From assembly GCA_914767885.1 (NCBI GenBank), contig CAJZBQ010000053.1:1086001-1150000 (forward strand): a stretch of 64,000 nt of DNA. The letters run 5' to 3'. The notes beneath the pieces were generated by a model that was not told the origin of the DNA, did no database searches, and saw only the letters and a program-made list of their open reading frames with translations. A program made the position numbers and the translations under genes. This stretch comes from Blepharisma stoltei. Lineage: Eukaryota; Ciliophora; Heterotrichea; Heterotrichida; Blepharismidae. Below are positions 1-9,917 of this stretch, in pieces. Each line of letters begins with the position of its first letter. Within the stretch, counting starts at the first letter, position 1.

Positions 1-90
1 AATAGGGTACTATAAATTTAATAGTTATAAAAAATGCGTAAATTGTGAATTAATATAATTTTCATATAGCCATAATATCCAAATTAATTT

Positions 91-378
91 GATGCTCTAA
101 GTAAAAGGTGGATTATGGTATTTTGGAAATTCAGAGGTATGTGAAGATTTATTAATTAATTATAACTGGGATTAAATATACAAGGGAAAGTATTGAAGAG
201 AATGAAAATGATAGTGAAGAAATGAAAAATAAAAAAGAAGACAGCGAATATGAAAGTGAAGGAGATTTATATGATGAAGAGGAAAGTATCCGGGGAAATG
301 AAGATAAAGTGGAAGAAGGGGAAATTAAGGAAGAAATTGAGCAAAATGTTGATTATGATGAAATATATTGGGTTTAAA
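91..378 (+). CDS. C-terminal part of an unrecognised acidic protein
   Basis: I do not recognise this protein. With TGA read as Trp, an open frame starts near base 91 and ends at TAA 376-378. It requires removal of about 41 nt between the TA at 138-139 and the TA at 179-180, which would be a very short IES. The final 60 or so residues are dominated by Glu, Asp and Lys, as in the disordered tails of many nuclear proteins. The real start probably lies in an earlier exon outside the window. The alternative is that only the acidic frame from about 177 on is real. Confidence is low because no conserved domain is visible. Confidence 0.35.
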
Positions 379-932
379 GTATCTAGAAGCTAATGCCGTG
401 ATATAATAACTTATTGGTTATTTAATTGGTTTCTTTATTTTATATCTTAAGAAGAAAATCAAAACTCAAATAATAAATTATAATGCTTCTTAGCTGCTAA
501 TTAATTATAATTTTTCTTATTGATATTACCTGCGTACATGTTTAAGCAATTAAACAGTTATAATCATTATTATGAATTCATATATGTATAAAACCGCTTT
601 TATTTGTGTCTAGACAATAATTTTATAGATAAATTACAGCATTCTTATATGAATACTTATTTATGTGCTACAATATTATTCAAAATCAAACTGATCCTAA
701 TTATTTTTAAATCTCTTTCCAATATCTTTTTATATTATTTCAGAAAAATAGATTTAACCAAAGTATTAAGAAAGAAATTAGCGTGATCTTCACTATTATA
801 GCATAATTTACTTCTGACTCTTAAATTAATCATAAAAGCTGGGATGTATGATGAAAGTCAAAATTAAATTCTTTCAATATTTAAGAAATTTTGGTCTTAA
901 ACTAAAATTTAATAAAATAAATATTTTCTAGC
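379..932. other. AT-rich intergenic stretch
   Basis: Very AT-rich. The only sizeable open frame (604-786) has low-complexity composition and no recognisable motif. I see no gene here. Confidence 0.5.
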
Positions 933-1391
933 ATGATGATGCCAGGGTCCTTATACAGGATTCATAAAGAGACTAAAACAATCGAAAATTCACATTTATA
1001 TAGCATGTGGCCAATTGATGATAAAAATATGTATGATTTTATAGGAACTATAATAGGACCTCAAGGAACTTCTTATGAAGGTGGAATATTCTTTTTAAAA
1101 ATTCAATTTTCAGATCGTTATCCTTTCGTTCCTCCAAATATTAGATTTTTAACTCCAATATTTAATCCATGTATAGATACTAATGGAAATATAACTCTAG
1201 AAATACTAAGAGATATGTGAACTCCTGCAATGACAGTGGAAAAACTTTTGCTGACAATAATGAGCACATTGAATAGTTTTGATATAGAATATTCACCTCC
1301 TAATGAAAGTATTTTGGAAATATATAAAAATAATCCAACACAATATGAGACGATGGCTAGAGAGTGGACAAAGAAATATGCAATAGATTAA
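933..1391 (+). CDS. E2 ubiquitin-conjugating-fold protein lacking the catalytic cysteine (UEV-like)
   Basis: A 152-residue protein matching the E2 (UBC) fold end to end: a GP-xG-T-YEGG-F strand pair (residues 42-52), YPFVPP (63-68), an LTPIFNP segment and an ILRDMWTPA helix start. Trp96 is encoded by TGA, and TAA at 1389-1391 ends the frame. The HPN triad is replaced by N78-P79-C80. The position eight residues after it, where E2s carry the active cysteine, is Thr88 (NITLEIL instead of ICLDIL). The only nearby Cys sits at the Asn of HPN. Known for the family: without that Cys no ubiquitin thioester forms, and UEV proteins act as partners of active E2s. I infer a non-catalytic partner or regulator. 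The start is the first of three consecutive ATGs. Confidence 0.8.
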
Positions 1392-1572
1392 GCCTCAAAA
1401 ATTAATTTAAATTCATCACATCCGCCCAATAATGACTATAAATATAAATTTACAAGGGATTTAGCTTCAAATATAAATTTCTGATTAATTTTCCGGTTAT
1501 GGAAAATCTCTAATATAAAAAGCAGACTTTTAAGAAAAATTAAAAAAATAACCAATTAATATCATATCTAAA

Positions 1573-4500
1573 TTAACTTCTATTTATTATATCAAGCGCA
1601 GAAGCTTTTATAAGTTCATTGGCTCTTTTTTCAGTTCTTTTTTTAGTTTCTTCTTTGATTTCTGGAGCTTCAATAATCATATTTTGGATTTCACCTTCCT
1701 CTTCTTCTATTTCCATCTTATCGCTTTCTATTTCAATCACATCTTGTGCAGCATTACAAGGAATTAGCACTCTTTCCACTTCCTCAAGCATATTACATTC
1801 CACACATCTGTCTTTTCTAAGTGAATCTATAAATTTACCCCAAAATTCGTTTCTTTTTAAACAGTCAGCTTTCCCCACAATCCACAGCCCAAACTTCGCT
1901 CTTGTTATAGCCACATTCATTCTTCTATAATCAGCCAAAAATCCTACAGAGTCTCCTGATCTGACTGATGAAAACAGAATTAAATCTTTTTCTCTTCCTT
2001 GAAACCCATCCACAGTATTAATTTCTATATCTTTTCTCCACAACCCTTGATATTTTTTATAAAGAATTTCTCTTATAAGTTTTACCTGCCTTCTATAAGG
2101 CGTAACTATTCCAATATTTAGCCTTGACTGATGCCAATTTGAAAATTTCTCATATATTTGCACAATAAAGTCAGCTTCTGGTTTATTAAATAAGCTTGTT
2201 TCTTCTTGTGACTTAGACTCATTACTGGTTTTTAAATCAAAAAACATCACGTCAATATGAGGCATCCAATTAGGCCGCGGCCTTGTAAGCACTTCTGGGG
2301 CATTCTGAAGTCGAGATTCATAAAAAAATTCTGAAGAAAACCAACAAATTTCTGGGGTCATTCTGTATTGGATTTCGAGCATAATTACTTCTGTGCCGCC
2401 TTCCATAAGTCTTTCAAATAGAGATCTGTTATATAGAACTTTCGGAGAATGCTTATTAAAGGTAGTGCTAGGCAGCTGTCTTGGGTCTCCAACTAAAACT
2501 ACATGTTTAGCTCCATACTGCAAGGGAATTAAAGTGCTTAATTCTACACTTTGGCAAGCCTCATCAATTAGCACACAAGTGAACTTGTTCTTAAGTCCTT
2601 GCATTTCTTTGCTCCCTGCAGTACTTAAAGTACAAAAAATGATGTCAGCTTTTTCTAATAAATCCATTTCATATTCTTTTTTTCTTTCTTTAAATTTTGC
2701 TTTAATACCTTTTTCTCTAAATAAATTATTTTGGACTTCTCGCCTTTTTTCTTCAAGCTGCACTAAAACTGATTTATCACCTTTTGTTTTCGCTTTAACT
2801 AATGCTGCGTCTACTTTATTTAATTCATTTTTCCATTGGTCTATATTTACTTGTGGAGCAGTTAGTCCTTGCTTTTTGAATTTTTCTGATAGTAAATATT
2901 CCACAGTAATTTTTTTTACTTCTTTAGGAGTTTCTCTGGTATCGTTAGGATTTTTTTGTCTGAGCTCTAAATGCTGAAGATTTACGTGGCCAAGCCTAAC
3001 GAATAATAAATCGTGTCTTTTTTTGCCATCATCCCCAAATAGTCCTTGTTTTACAGTTCTGCAGGCAAGCTCATCAATTGCAGCATTACTAGGGGCGCAA
3101 ACGAGAAGGCGAGGCCTTTCATTATTAGGAGCCCTTATGAGTAAGAATGATGACATTATGCCAAGTAAAGTATGAGTTTTTCCAGTCCCAGGAGGGCCTT
3201 GCAGAAGAGTGATTCCTGTATTCTGTGAGCACACTTTTTGTATTGCTTCACTTTGGGAGGAGTTGTAGCGATCCTCTATCATTTTTATATACCCATTTGT
3301 CAAATCTGGCGCAAATCATATCCCTTTCATGCTCGGGTTCATAATAAATTCCCCAATATCCAAAAATTCAGCTAATTTTATCATTTTGAACTCCCTCATT
3401 AAAGAGGTGAGCGATTCTGCATAAATTACGATAAAAATTTCAGGTCTTTCTAATTTTTGTGCAAAATCGTTTTTTACTTTTAGCAGCCAGCTGCAGCCTC
3501 TGTTTTCCCTTTCACATACTCCTAAGTAATACTCTGGCACTTTTTCTGAATTTCATTCAGAAAACCTCGGTGGTATGTCAACTTTTGTAGAGCAAGGAAT
3601 TATGATTACTAAATCGTCTTGTTTGATTGATTTATAAAATGAGACATTTCCTGATTTCTCGTCTCCAGGGACAACAATTGCATATTCTTGTTGTAGGCTA
3701 TGCAACCTTAGCTCTATAATATACTTATTTAATTGATTTTATAATAGCTTAATCTTCTCTAAAACCAATTTTTATTATAAGAATAAAGCCAGCCTCCCAA
3801 TTATGTCTATGCAAATAGGTATAGATTGTGAAGACATATCATTCTGATTTAACGCACAAAAAATATCAGCCCTCAGCTCATCAAAAAACGCCGGCAAAAA
3901 AAATTCCCTGTAATATTTCCCATTTTTAAATCCAATTGGTATTGCTTTTCTCGCTAAAGGTGGAGGATCTGGATTCGTCAAGTCTAAACTCAGCACAAAA
4001 TTATAAAATTCACTTATAACTAGCCGATTGTGATATCTAGCAGTTCTAGCCTGAGCTTCTTGTTCTTCTGGGGTCATATTTTGCGATTTTTGAAGGTATT
4101 TCATCGCATTGTTAAAATCCTTCTCTTTTTGGCTCAGTCTTGCATTTTCAGCATCTTCAGCTTCTTTTGCTTGCTCTTGGATTTTTCTTTCAGTTTCCTC
4201 CTTTACGAAATCATTCACCTTAAACGCAACCTTTTTATCCTGTTTAGAAATTTTACGTGGTTCTGGCGCATCTGTTTTTTCTCGCTTTTTAGGGATTTCT
4301 GGGAGAGTTTTTTGGCTTTCAAGCTGCTTATTTCACTGGAGCAATTTGTTGAGAGAAATGTCTTCGTCGTCTTTTTTGGCTTTTTGCAAAATATTAAAGT
4401 CAGGGAGAATTCGTTTAGCGGGCTCTGAAGCATGAGATTTTACGGTAAGGACTAATTCTCGAGATTTTTGAGGAGGTTTTGCATTTAGTCATGGTTTTTT

Positions 4501-4725
4501 TGAGTCTGAGTCGTAAGAGTCATCAAGAGAAATGCTTTCTTGGCCTTTGTATGTTTCTTTAAGTTTATCAGATATAATTTTATCTGAGCCCATAGCTTTT
4601 TTAACGATATCAGGCGCATTGTCTAGGTTGAGCACAGGGTCCTTTTTTAAATATGACTTTACCATATCAGGCCTTGGTTTTTTGCTCTTACTGAGATTTT
4701 CTGAGCTCCTTTTCATATTTTGCAT
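1573..4725 (-). CDS. SEN1/senataxin-type superfamily 1B helicase
   Basis: About 1,030 residues after removal of one IES (3715-3777). The C-terminal 600 residues are an SF1B helicase: Walker A GPPGTGKT, motif Ia APSNAAIDEL, Walker B LIDEACQ, motif III GDPRQLPST, then QYRM, TPYRRQ, TVDGFQGREKD and the motif VI region RRMNVAITRAK. This order and the 1B-type insertion are typical of Sen1/senataxin. Family members unwind RNA-DNA hybrids and help terminate RNA polymerase II transcription in the nucleus. The N-terminal third is Lys/Glu-rich and helical, and the far C-terminus is acidic. Trp codons are TGA at 4489-4491 and elsewhere. The start ATG follows a short leader 105 bp from the divergent MFS gene. 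IGHMBP2- or UPF1-like identity is less likely because no Zn domain is visible. Confidence 0.85.
3715..3777. other. Short IES (63 nt) in the SEN1-like gene
   Basis: AT-rich, TA at both ends, with an in-frame stop on the gene strand. Removal with one TA joins ...LALFL to ELRLHSLQ in frame. Confidence 0.7.
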
Positions 4726-4830
4726 TTCACCAAGATACTTATTTATGGGGTCTTAGAATATTAAAACTTATTTGATTATTTTTGTTTGAATCCTGGCCCA
4801 ATCTTTACTGATAAATAAATTAACATTCAA

Positions 4831-6780
4831 ATGGCAGATTTTATACTATTTTATATCAAAAAATATTTTTAAAAATTATTTTATTTTTTTTTTAAATTAT
4901 ACTAAAAATCATACAATTTTGGGGCTAATTATAACACAGCTGCTTTCTTTATCAATTTATTCTCTATTAGCACCGTTTTATCCATCAGAGGCAAGGCACA
5001 AAGGAATACATGGAGGTATGATTGGCCTAGTTTTTAGCTGTTACCCAATTGCAGCTTCAATTTCATCACCTTTAATAGGGAAATATTTAGGGTACTTAGG
5101 ACGTAAAAGAATGCTTTTTGTGGGCTGCTGCTGCAATACATTGGCTATGATAGGCTTTGGCTGCATTCCATATATGAATAAGCACGGATTTTTAAGTATT
5201 AGCATATTATCTAGACTATTACAAGGTTTTGGTGCTGGATGTATAGGAACTTCTTCATTTGCTATTGTAGCTGCAAGGTACCCAGATAAGATGGAAACAA
5301 TGATGGGCTTTATGCAAACTGCAAGCGCTGTAGGATTTATGTTAGGCCCTTTGTTTGGGTCTGTATTATATTCGATAGATGGTTTTAGTTTTTTATTTTT
5401 TACTTATGGATTGATATTTCTATTCTTTTTACCTTTTTTCTGTGTAATGATACAAAAGGATGAAAAATATTTCAAGCCTGACAATATAGTAATTTTAATT
5501 GATTTTAAAAAAAAATTAATATGATTTTTTTTTAAAACATTATAACGGATTTTAATATTTTTTAGCATAATATTAAAGCCATGGACTTTATAAAAGTATA
5601 TCCTGCAGTTTTAGACTTGATTTTGGTAGTTTTAGCAGCAGCCTGTCTAAGCTTTCTAAACCCAACTCTTGCAGACCATTTAGAGACTTATAATATTCAC
5701 ATTGTTGTAGCTGGGATAATTTTTACTTTGCCGACTCTGAGCTACATTGTTGTAGTTATTGCAATTAAATATATTCATATTGAGAGAAAAGCTATTATGG
5801 CTTTAGGATTATTTACAATTGGACTTGCATGTATAGAAATCGGGCCTTGGAAATATTCAGGACTTCCGCATAATTTAGGGATTGTGATTGTAGCTTCAAT
5901 TACTTTTGGGATTGGATACGCATCTTCCATTATTCCATCCCTTCCAGATATGATTGATAGTTCTCAGACCTTGCTATCTCAGTATGAGCATCAACAAGTC
6001 TCTGATTTTATTTTTTATTTAATAAGCTTTGTTGGAGTCGAATAGCACATTTTCGTATTTTTGGTAAAAAATATAAAAAGCTTACTCCCCCCCCCCCCTC
6101 CGTGAGCGAACAAAAAAATTTTGTTCGCTCACGGAGGGGGGTTAATTTTTTTTTTTTAAAAAAAAAATTTATATATAAATTTTATAAAAAATATTTTTTT
6201 CGAAATTTAAAAAAATCCTAATTTGCAAAATTGGGAAGCAAATATTAATTTAATTTGCAAAATTTATGTTTTAAAACGCAATTTGTTTAAAATTAAACAG
6301 AATTAGCTCTAGATTTCATTATACTAATTATCACTTATATATCAAAATTTTTTTCCATTAAAATTTTTTCTATTAAAAAATTTTTGTTCACTCACGGAGG
6401 GTGGGTGGGTTTTTGGTCAAAAAATGGCGATTTTTCTAATGGTTTTGTTCGCTCACGGAGGGGGGGGGGGGGGGGAGTTAGGAAATTCGTGAGTTTAATT
6501 TTAAAGGAAAAAGGCTATATCTGGGATCCTTAATTTTGGGTTCTTTGCTGGAGAAATGATAGGGCCGCCACTTGCAGGGGTTTTAAGCGATAATATAGGC
6601 TTTGAGAATTCAGAAGCGGCAATATCGCTGGTGTTGTTTTTGTATATTGGAATTTTTGTATATTTTACGAAATCTTTCAAATGCAAAGTATACGAAGAAA
6701 GTGTCAGCCCAATTATGAAAAATAAAGTAGATGTTCCATATGACACTGTAGCATTGGAAGATATTTCTGTAAATCCTTAA
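4831..6780 (+). CDS. Major facilitator superfamily transporter
   Basis: Reconstructed as about 435 residues after removing three interruptions (4856-4913, 5487-5575, 6025-6519). The 12-TM MFS pattern is clear: TM1 LLSLSIYSLLAPFYPSEA, loop 2-3 motif A-like GKYLGYLGRKR, a Gly-rich TM5 (TASAVGFMLGPLFGS), and the second-half signature GEMIGPPLAGVLSDNIGFE. This looks closest to the SLC18/TetA-like branch of MFS (drug:H+ or vesicular amine antiporters); the substrate cannot be read from sequence. The start ATG at 4831 is inferred. It gives MADFILFY in frame with the first membrane segment once the first IES is removed, whereas no ATG exists in the later frame. Expected location is a cell or vacuolar membrane. 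Confidence 0.8.
4856..4913. other. Short IES (58 nt) in the MFS gene
   Basis: Almost pure A/T with TA at both borders. Removal links ATG-containing exon 1 to TM1 in frame. Confidence 0.6.
5487..5575. other. Short IES (89 nt) in the MFS gene
   Basis: AT-rich, TA-bounded. Contains stops in the gene frame; removal joins EKYFKPDN to KAMDFIK in frame. Confidence 0.7.
6025..6519. other. Composite IES (495 nt): short IES carrying a nested MITE
   Basis: TA-bounded outer element. Removal joins VSDFIFYLI to SGILNFGFF in frame, restoring an MFS membrane segment. A complete MITE (6085-6477) sits inside with its own TTA duplication. Without the MITE the outer element would be about 100 nt, matching other short IESs here. 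Confidence 0.75.
6085..6477 (+). mobile_element. MITE family 1, complete copy (393 bp)
   Basis: Begins CTCCCCC...CCTCCGTGAGCGAAC and ends with the reverse complement plus a G run. At the left end the TIR is followed at once by its inverted copy, giving a strong hairpin. At the right end two same-direction copies flank a spacer containing TTTTTGGTCAAAAAATGGCG. It is flanked by TTA (6082-6084 and 6478-6480), a 3-bp target duplication. No open frame: non-autonomous. Confidence 0.9.
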
Positions 6781-7541
6781 AAATTATTTATATGAATTTG
6801 ATTAATATATAATTTTATTCCATTATACAAATTCTTTTTCTCAGACTTAATATAACTAACTTCCAATGAATTTATAATGTAATGTAAAATAAATTCAACA
6901 TATTTTATATCTGATTCACTTAAATTATTTTATTTGCTTTAAGCAAATGAATTTCTTCATTAATCTTCATTTTTTAGTTTTACTGACTCTTTGTGTATTA
7001 TTTTATAATTATTGCTATTAGTATTCTTTGATATTAAAACGAAGATTACTAGCTCAATATTTTTTATTTTAATTTTCTGTAGAAATTTATATTCCAATAT
7101 AAATAGCTCATCTAATTTAATTTAGAATGTTTCTGTGTCCTTTTTAAAGTACCTGTGAAATTAAGTCGAACACACCTTCTAGAACTATTTTTTAAAAACT
7201 ATGTGATTGATAATTTTTACTCTTTAATTGACTATTTGTGTGAAATTTGTTATTTTATAAAGATTTTTAAGCTATATCTAAATATAGTTAAAATAAATAT
7301 GATGATAATACAATTCTTTTCTATAAAATACAAATTTATTAAATTGAATTTAAGTATAATATATAACATATTAAGAGTATAAAGCCAAAGATATAAAAAA
7401 TATTGACAAAAAAATCAAAATTTTAGCAATCAATGATATTGCAATGAAATAAATCAACCTTAAGTACATAGTTAATAAATTAAGTAATCACAATGGAAAA
7501 TAGGATCTGATATAAGAATTCATCCTAGTCTATAATCATTT
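6781..7541. other. AT-rich intergenic stretch
   Basis: About 760 bp of A/T-rich sequence. The one open frame (7155-7382) is low-complexity Ile/Lys/Asn/Tyr and looks random. I see nothing else. Confidence 0.5.
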
Positions 7542-7555
7542 AAGACTATCATATG

Positions 7556-8171
7556 GATATACATAAAATGGCGTATGGCGACCGACCCCACCCTCTCAGT
7601 GGTGGTTACCCATGTATATCCGGGCATGGTTTTTGGAGCCAGGAATTAGCCCAACAACGTCTGGGACCTCGAAGCGAGAGGCCTAAGCGCGAGAGCCGCT
7701 GTTTTTGCGACCAGACCCATGGGCAGTTATTCGTGACTTCTTTTGCCAGCAGCGCTCAGCCCAGTGAGTGCCCGAAATGAGGCAGGGTGAATTACCTGCC
7801 TAAGCTGCTTTAGTGGCTCGCCCCCCGAATGGCGAAAAGCTGTTGAGTTCTTTCTCGGGATGACCGGAAAAGAGGGGAGGCGAGTTAGACACCAAAACGG
7901 GGGTCTCTCCAGTTGAAAAGGTGCCCTTCAATGGGCAGATCTGGCGGACGACGAAGCGGAGTTGGCGTAAACTTAGGCGACGATCCAAGTTGGAAATGGA
8001 GGTGGTCAGCAAAGCCGGTATGAGACGGCCCTTGACAATACCTCTACCGAGAAACCGGGGGTTTCGGCCCGGGCTTGGTGAACGCTCTGCCACCACACGG
8101 GAAACCGTGGCATGCGACCTCGGACGTAGTAGGGACCTTAAATACCCAGCGTAATCTTAATCTTAATCTTA
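7556..8171 (+). mobile_element. Retroposon R1, 616 bp, GC-rich, (AATCTT)n end
   Basis: A GC-rich island in AT-rich DNA. It starts close to ATAAAATGGCG and ends with three AATCTT-like repeats. Exact 14-bp flanking duplications AAGACTATCATATG lie at 7542-7555 and 8172-8185. Long direct repeats plus a short-repeat tail are hallmarks of target-primed reverse transcription. Open frames inside are short and in unrelated frames, so it is non-autonomous (SINE-like or a truncated LINE). Confidence 0.8.
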
Positions 8172-8228
8172 AAGACTATCATATGCTTTCAATTCAATTA
8201 TTCAAAATTAAATTACTTTTGCGATAAA

Positions 8229-8961
8229 ATGATGGGTGATGAGATGCTTAAAAAAAGATTATTACTGATACCAATAGCTTTATTCTTGTTCTGCTTATTT
8301 TTGATGTTTTTTTCCTTTATAGACACCGATTGAGCGAAAATTCAAGCAGGAGAAGATATTTATGAAATCGGCCTTTTTAGTTGTTCGAATTGCCAAAATC
8401 AATATAAAAGCTGAGATTGAAAATGCTTTTCTGATTTTGCTTGCATTTCCCCACAAAATTTAAGAAACTGTTTGGACTTTACAGCAGCTACAAAAGCTTC
8501 AAGAGTATATATATGCCTCGAATTTTTTGCTCTGATTTCAGGATTATTATTAATTGACAAACTCGTGATTGCTTATTATAATAAACAATGGTGCCATTTC
8601 TTTTAATTTTAAAAAAAAAATTATTTAATTTCATAAATAATTTTTTTTAAAAAATTAATTTTTCAATAAAAATAATTTTTAAAATCTAATGCAAAATAAA
8701 CACCATGTATCAATTAGCGTTTATTTGCTGAGCTCTCTAATGAGTATATCACATTTAATCAGCTACTTAAGCTGGCTTTATCTTATAAATCAAGAGGTCA
8801 TTTCCAGTAGATCAGTCGTTACGGAAAGTGGTCCAAGAGTATACTCAAAAGAAGGATCCTCAAAATCAATGCTTGCCTGTGTTCTATCTTTTATTGCGAT
8901 AATTATTTTACATTTGGTGATGAAATCTTATGAAGGAAAAGACTTATACTATAATTACTAA
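8229..8961 (+). CDS. Four-TM membrane protein, tandem copy A
   Basis: About 205 residues after removal of one IES (8584-8698). Layout: a basic N-terminus, TM1 (LLLIPIALFLFCLFLMFF), an extracytoplasmic loop with six Cys including CSNC, then TM2, TM3 and TM4, and a short C-tail. Loop Trp residues are TGA-encoded. The topology recalls claudin/PMP22-type tetraspans, but I see no diagnostic signature, so the function is unknown. The next gene downstream shares topology, the Cys-x-x-Cys in the first loop and overall length, so the two are tandem duplicates. ATG 8229 is the first of two adjacent ATGs. Confidence 0.65.
8584..8698. other. IES (115 nt) in four-TM gene A
   Basis: Flanked by the direct repeat TAAACA. 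Removal joins LVIAYYNK to HHVSISVYLL in frame. The interior is nearly all A/T with imperfect inverted symmetry. Confidence 0.75.
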
Positions 8962-9081
8962 TAATTTTATTTTTTTTAAAAAAATAAATCAATATTTTTG
9001 CCAAATATTTATTTATTTATATTTTGTATAATTATTTTCGATGACACAATTTCTCTTGACACCCTTATAAAAAGGTTCACA

Positions 9082-9824
9082 ATGAGACGTTGAATGTTTA
9101 GATGTGGCTTATTATTTACATCAGCTTTTTCCTTAATTTCTTTTATCCTTTATAACGGAAGATGGGTTCTTCGGTTCACCAGAAACTCTTATTGGCAAGG
9201 TGGTTTGTTAGCATGCCAAGACTGCAATGAAGATATCAAAAATTTGCATTGAAATTGCTTACAGTCACTAAACTGTGCCAGCGATTTTACTAAAGGAAGC
9301 TGCGAGTTATATTCAGACCTTGCACTAGCTTCAAAAGGTTTTATACTTTTTCCTATAAATAGCCTTAATTACCACCAAGCTATTTTTTTTTTGCCTAAAT
9401 ATCGTAAAAATTTTATATTATATTTGAAGCAATTGCTTTTATTTTTTTTATTTTCTTTTTACAAGCTTACATTAAGATTCTGGCAGGGAAACACTATGGT
9501 TTTCCTATCATGAACTATTTGTACGCTATCGGCGTCTCATTTTTTAATTTTTTAGCAACAATTGCTTGGTTTTATTTAAGCAGGGCAAGTCTTACTTTAG
9601 ATTGTCAAAGGGAGCCTCTTGAAAATGAGCGTCCGCCAGCGTGTTCGACAGTAGGACCATTTGGTTTGATGTTTTCAAACGTCTTTTTGATTCCGATGTC
9701 ATTTATGTTTTGTTATGCGTATTATCACAGAGAAATTAGAATAGATTTAATTGCGCATCAAAATAAGGATCTGGATTCAGAACAAAGTGAAGTGAGTTTT
9801 GACCAGTCTAATTTAGAAAATTAA
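9082..9824 (+). CDS. Four-TM membrane protein, tandem copy B
   Basis: About 220 residues after removal of one IES (9346-9422). TM1 near the N-terminus (GLLFTSAFSLISFIL) is followed by a Cys-rich loop (CQDC, then four more Cys), TM2 (IAFIFFIFFLQAY), TM3 (GVSFFNFLATIAWFYL), a second loop, TM4 (MFSNVFLIPMSFMFCYAY) and an acidic hydrophilic tail. It shares layout and loop-cysteine spacing with gene A just upstream. No catalytic motif is visible; I do not assign a function. The start is the ATG that puts TM1 close to the N-terminus. An ATG 41 nt upstream is in another frame. Confidence 0.65.
9346..9422. other. Short IES (77 nt) in four-TM gene B
   Basis: TA-bounded, AT-rich, changes frame. Removal joins ALASKGFI to FEAIAFIFF, completing TM2. 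Confidence 0.75.
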
Positions 9825-9917
9825 TTTATTATGAATAGGGCGACTTAGAATGAGCTTTTTTAAGGTTTTATTTGAATTTTTTAATTATTTAGGAATCTTG
9901 TGATTATTGTTAGAATC

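Noticed and set aside
604-786. Short plus-strand frame before the E2-like gene
   Set aside because: AT-rich, no motif, ends before the gene; consistent with chance.
1619-2977. Plus-strand open frames opposite the helicase
   Set aside because: Shadows of the minus-strand SEN1-like gene; composition mirrors it and no motif is present.
6085-6477. Poly-C/poly-G runs as sequencing artefacts
   Set aside because: They recur at the ends of every intact MITE with the same adjoining sequence. Their exact length may still be unreliable.
4919-6780. MFS gene as a frameshifted pseudogene
   Set aside because: Each break coincides with a TA-bounded AT-rich insert whose removal restores conserved membrane segments; random decay would not do this three times.
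7553-8154. Overlapping open frames on both strands in a GC-rich block
   Set aside because: They lie wholly within retroposon R1, are in unrelated frames, and have no recognisable domain; open frames of this size are expected in GC-rich DNA.
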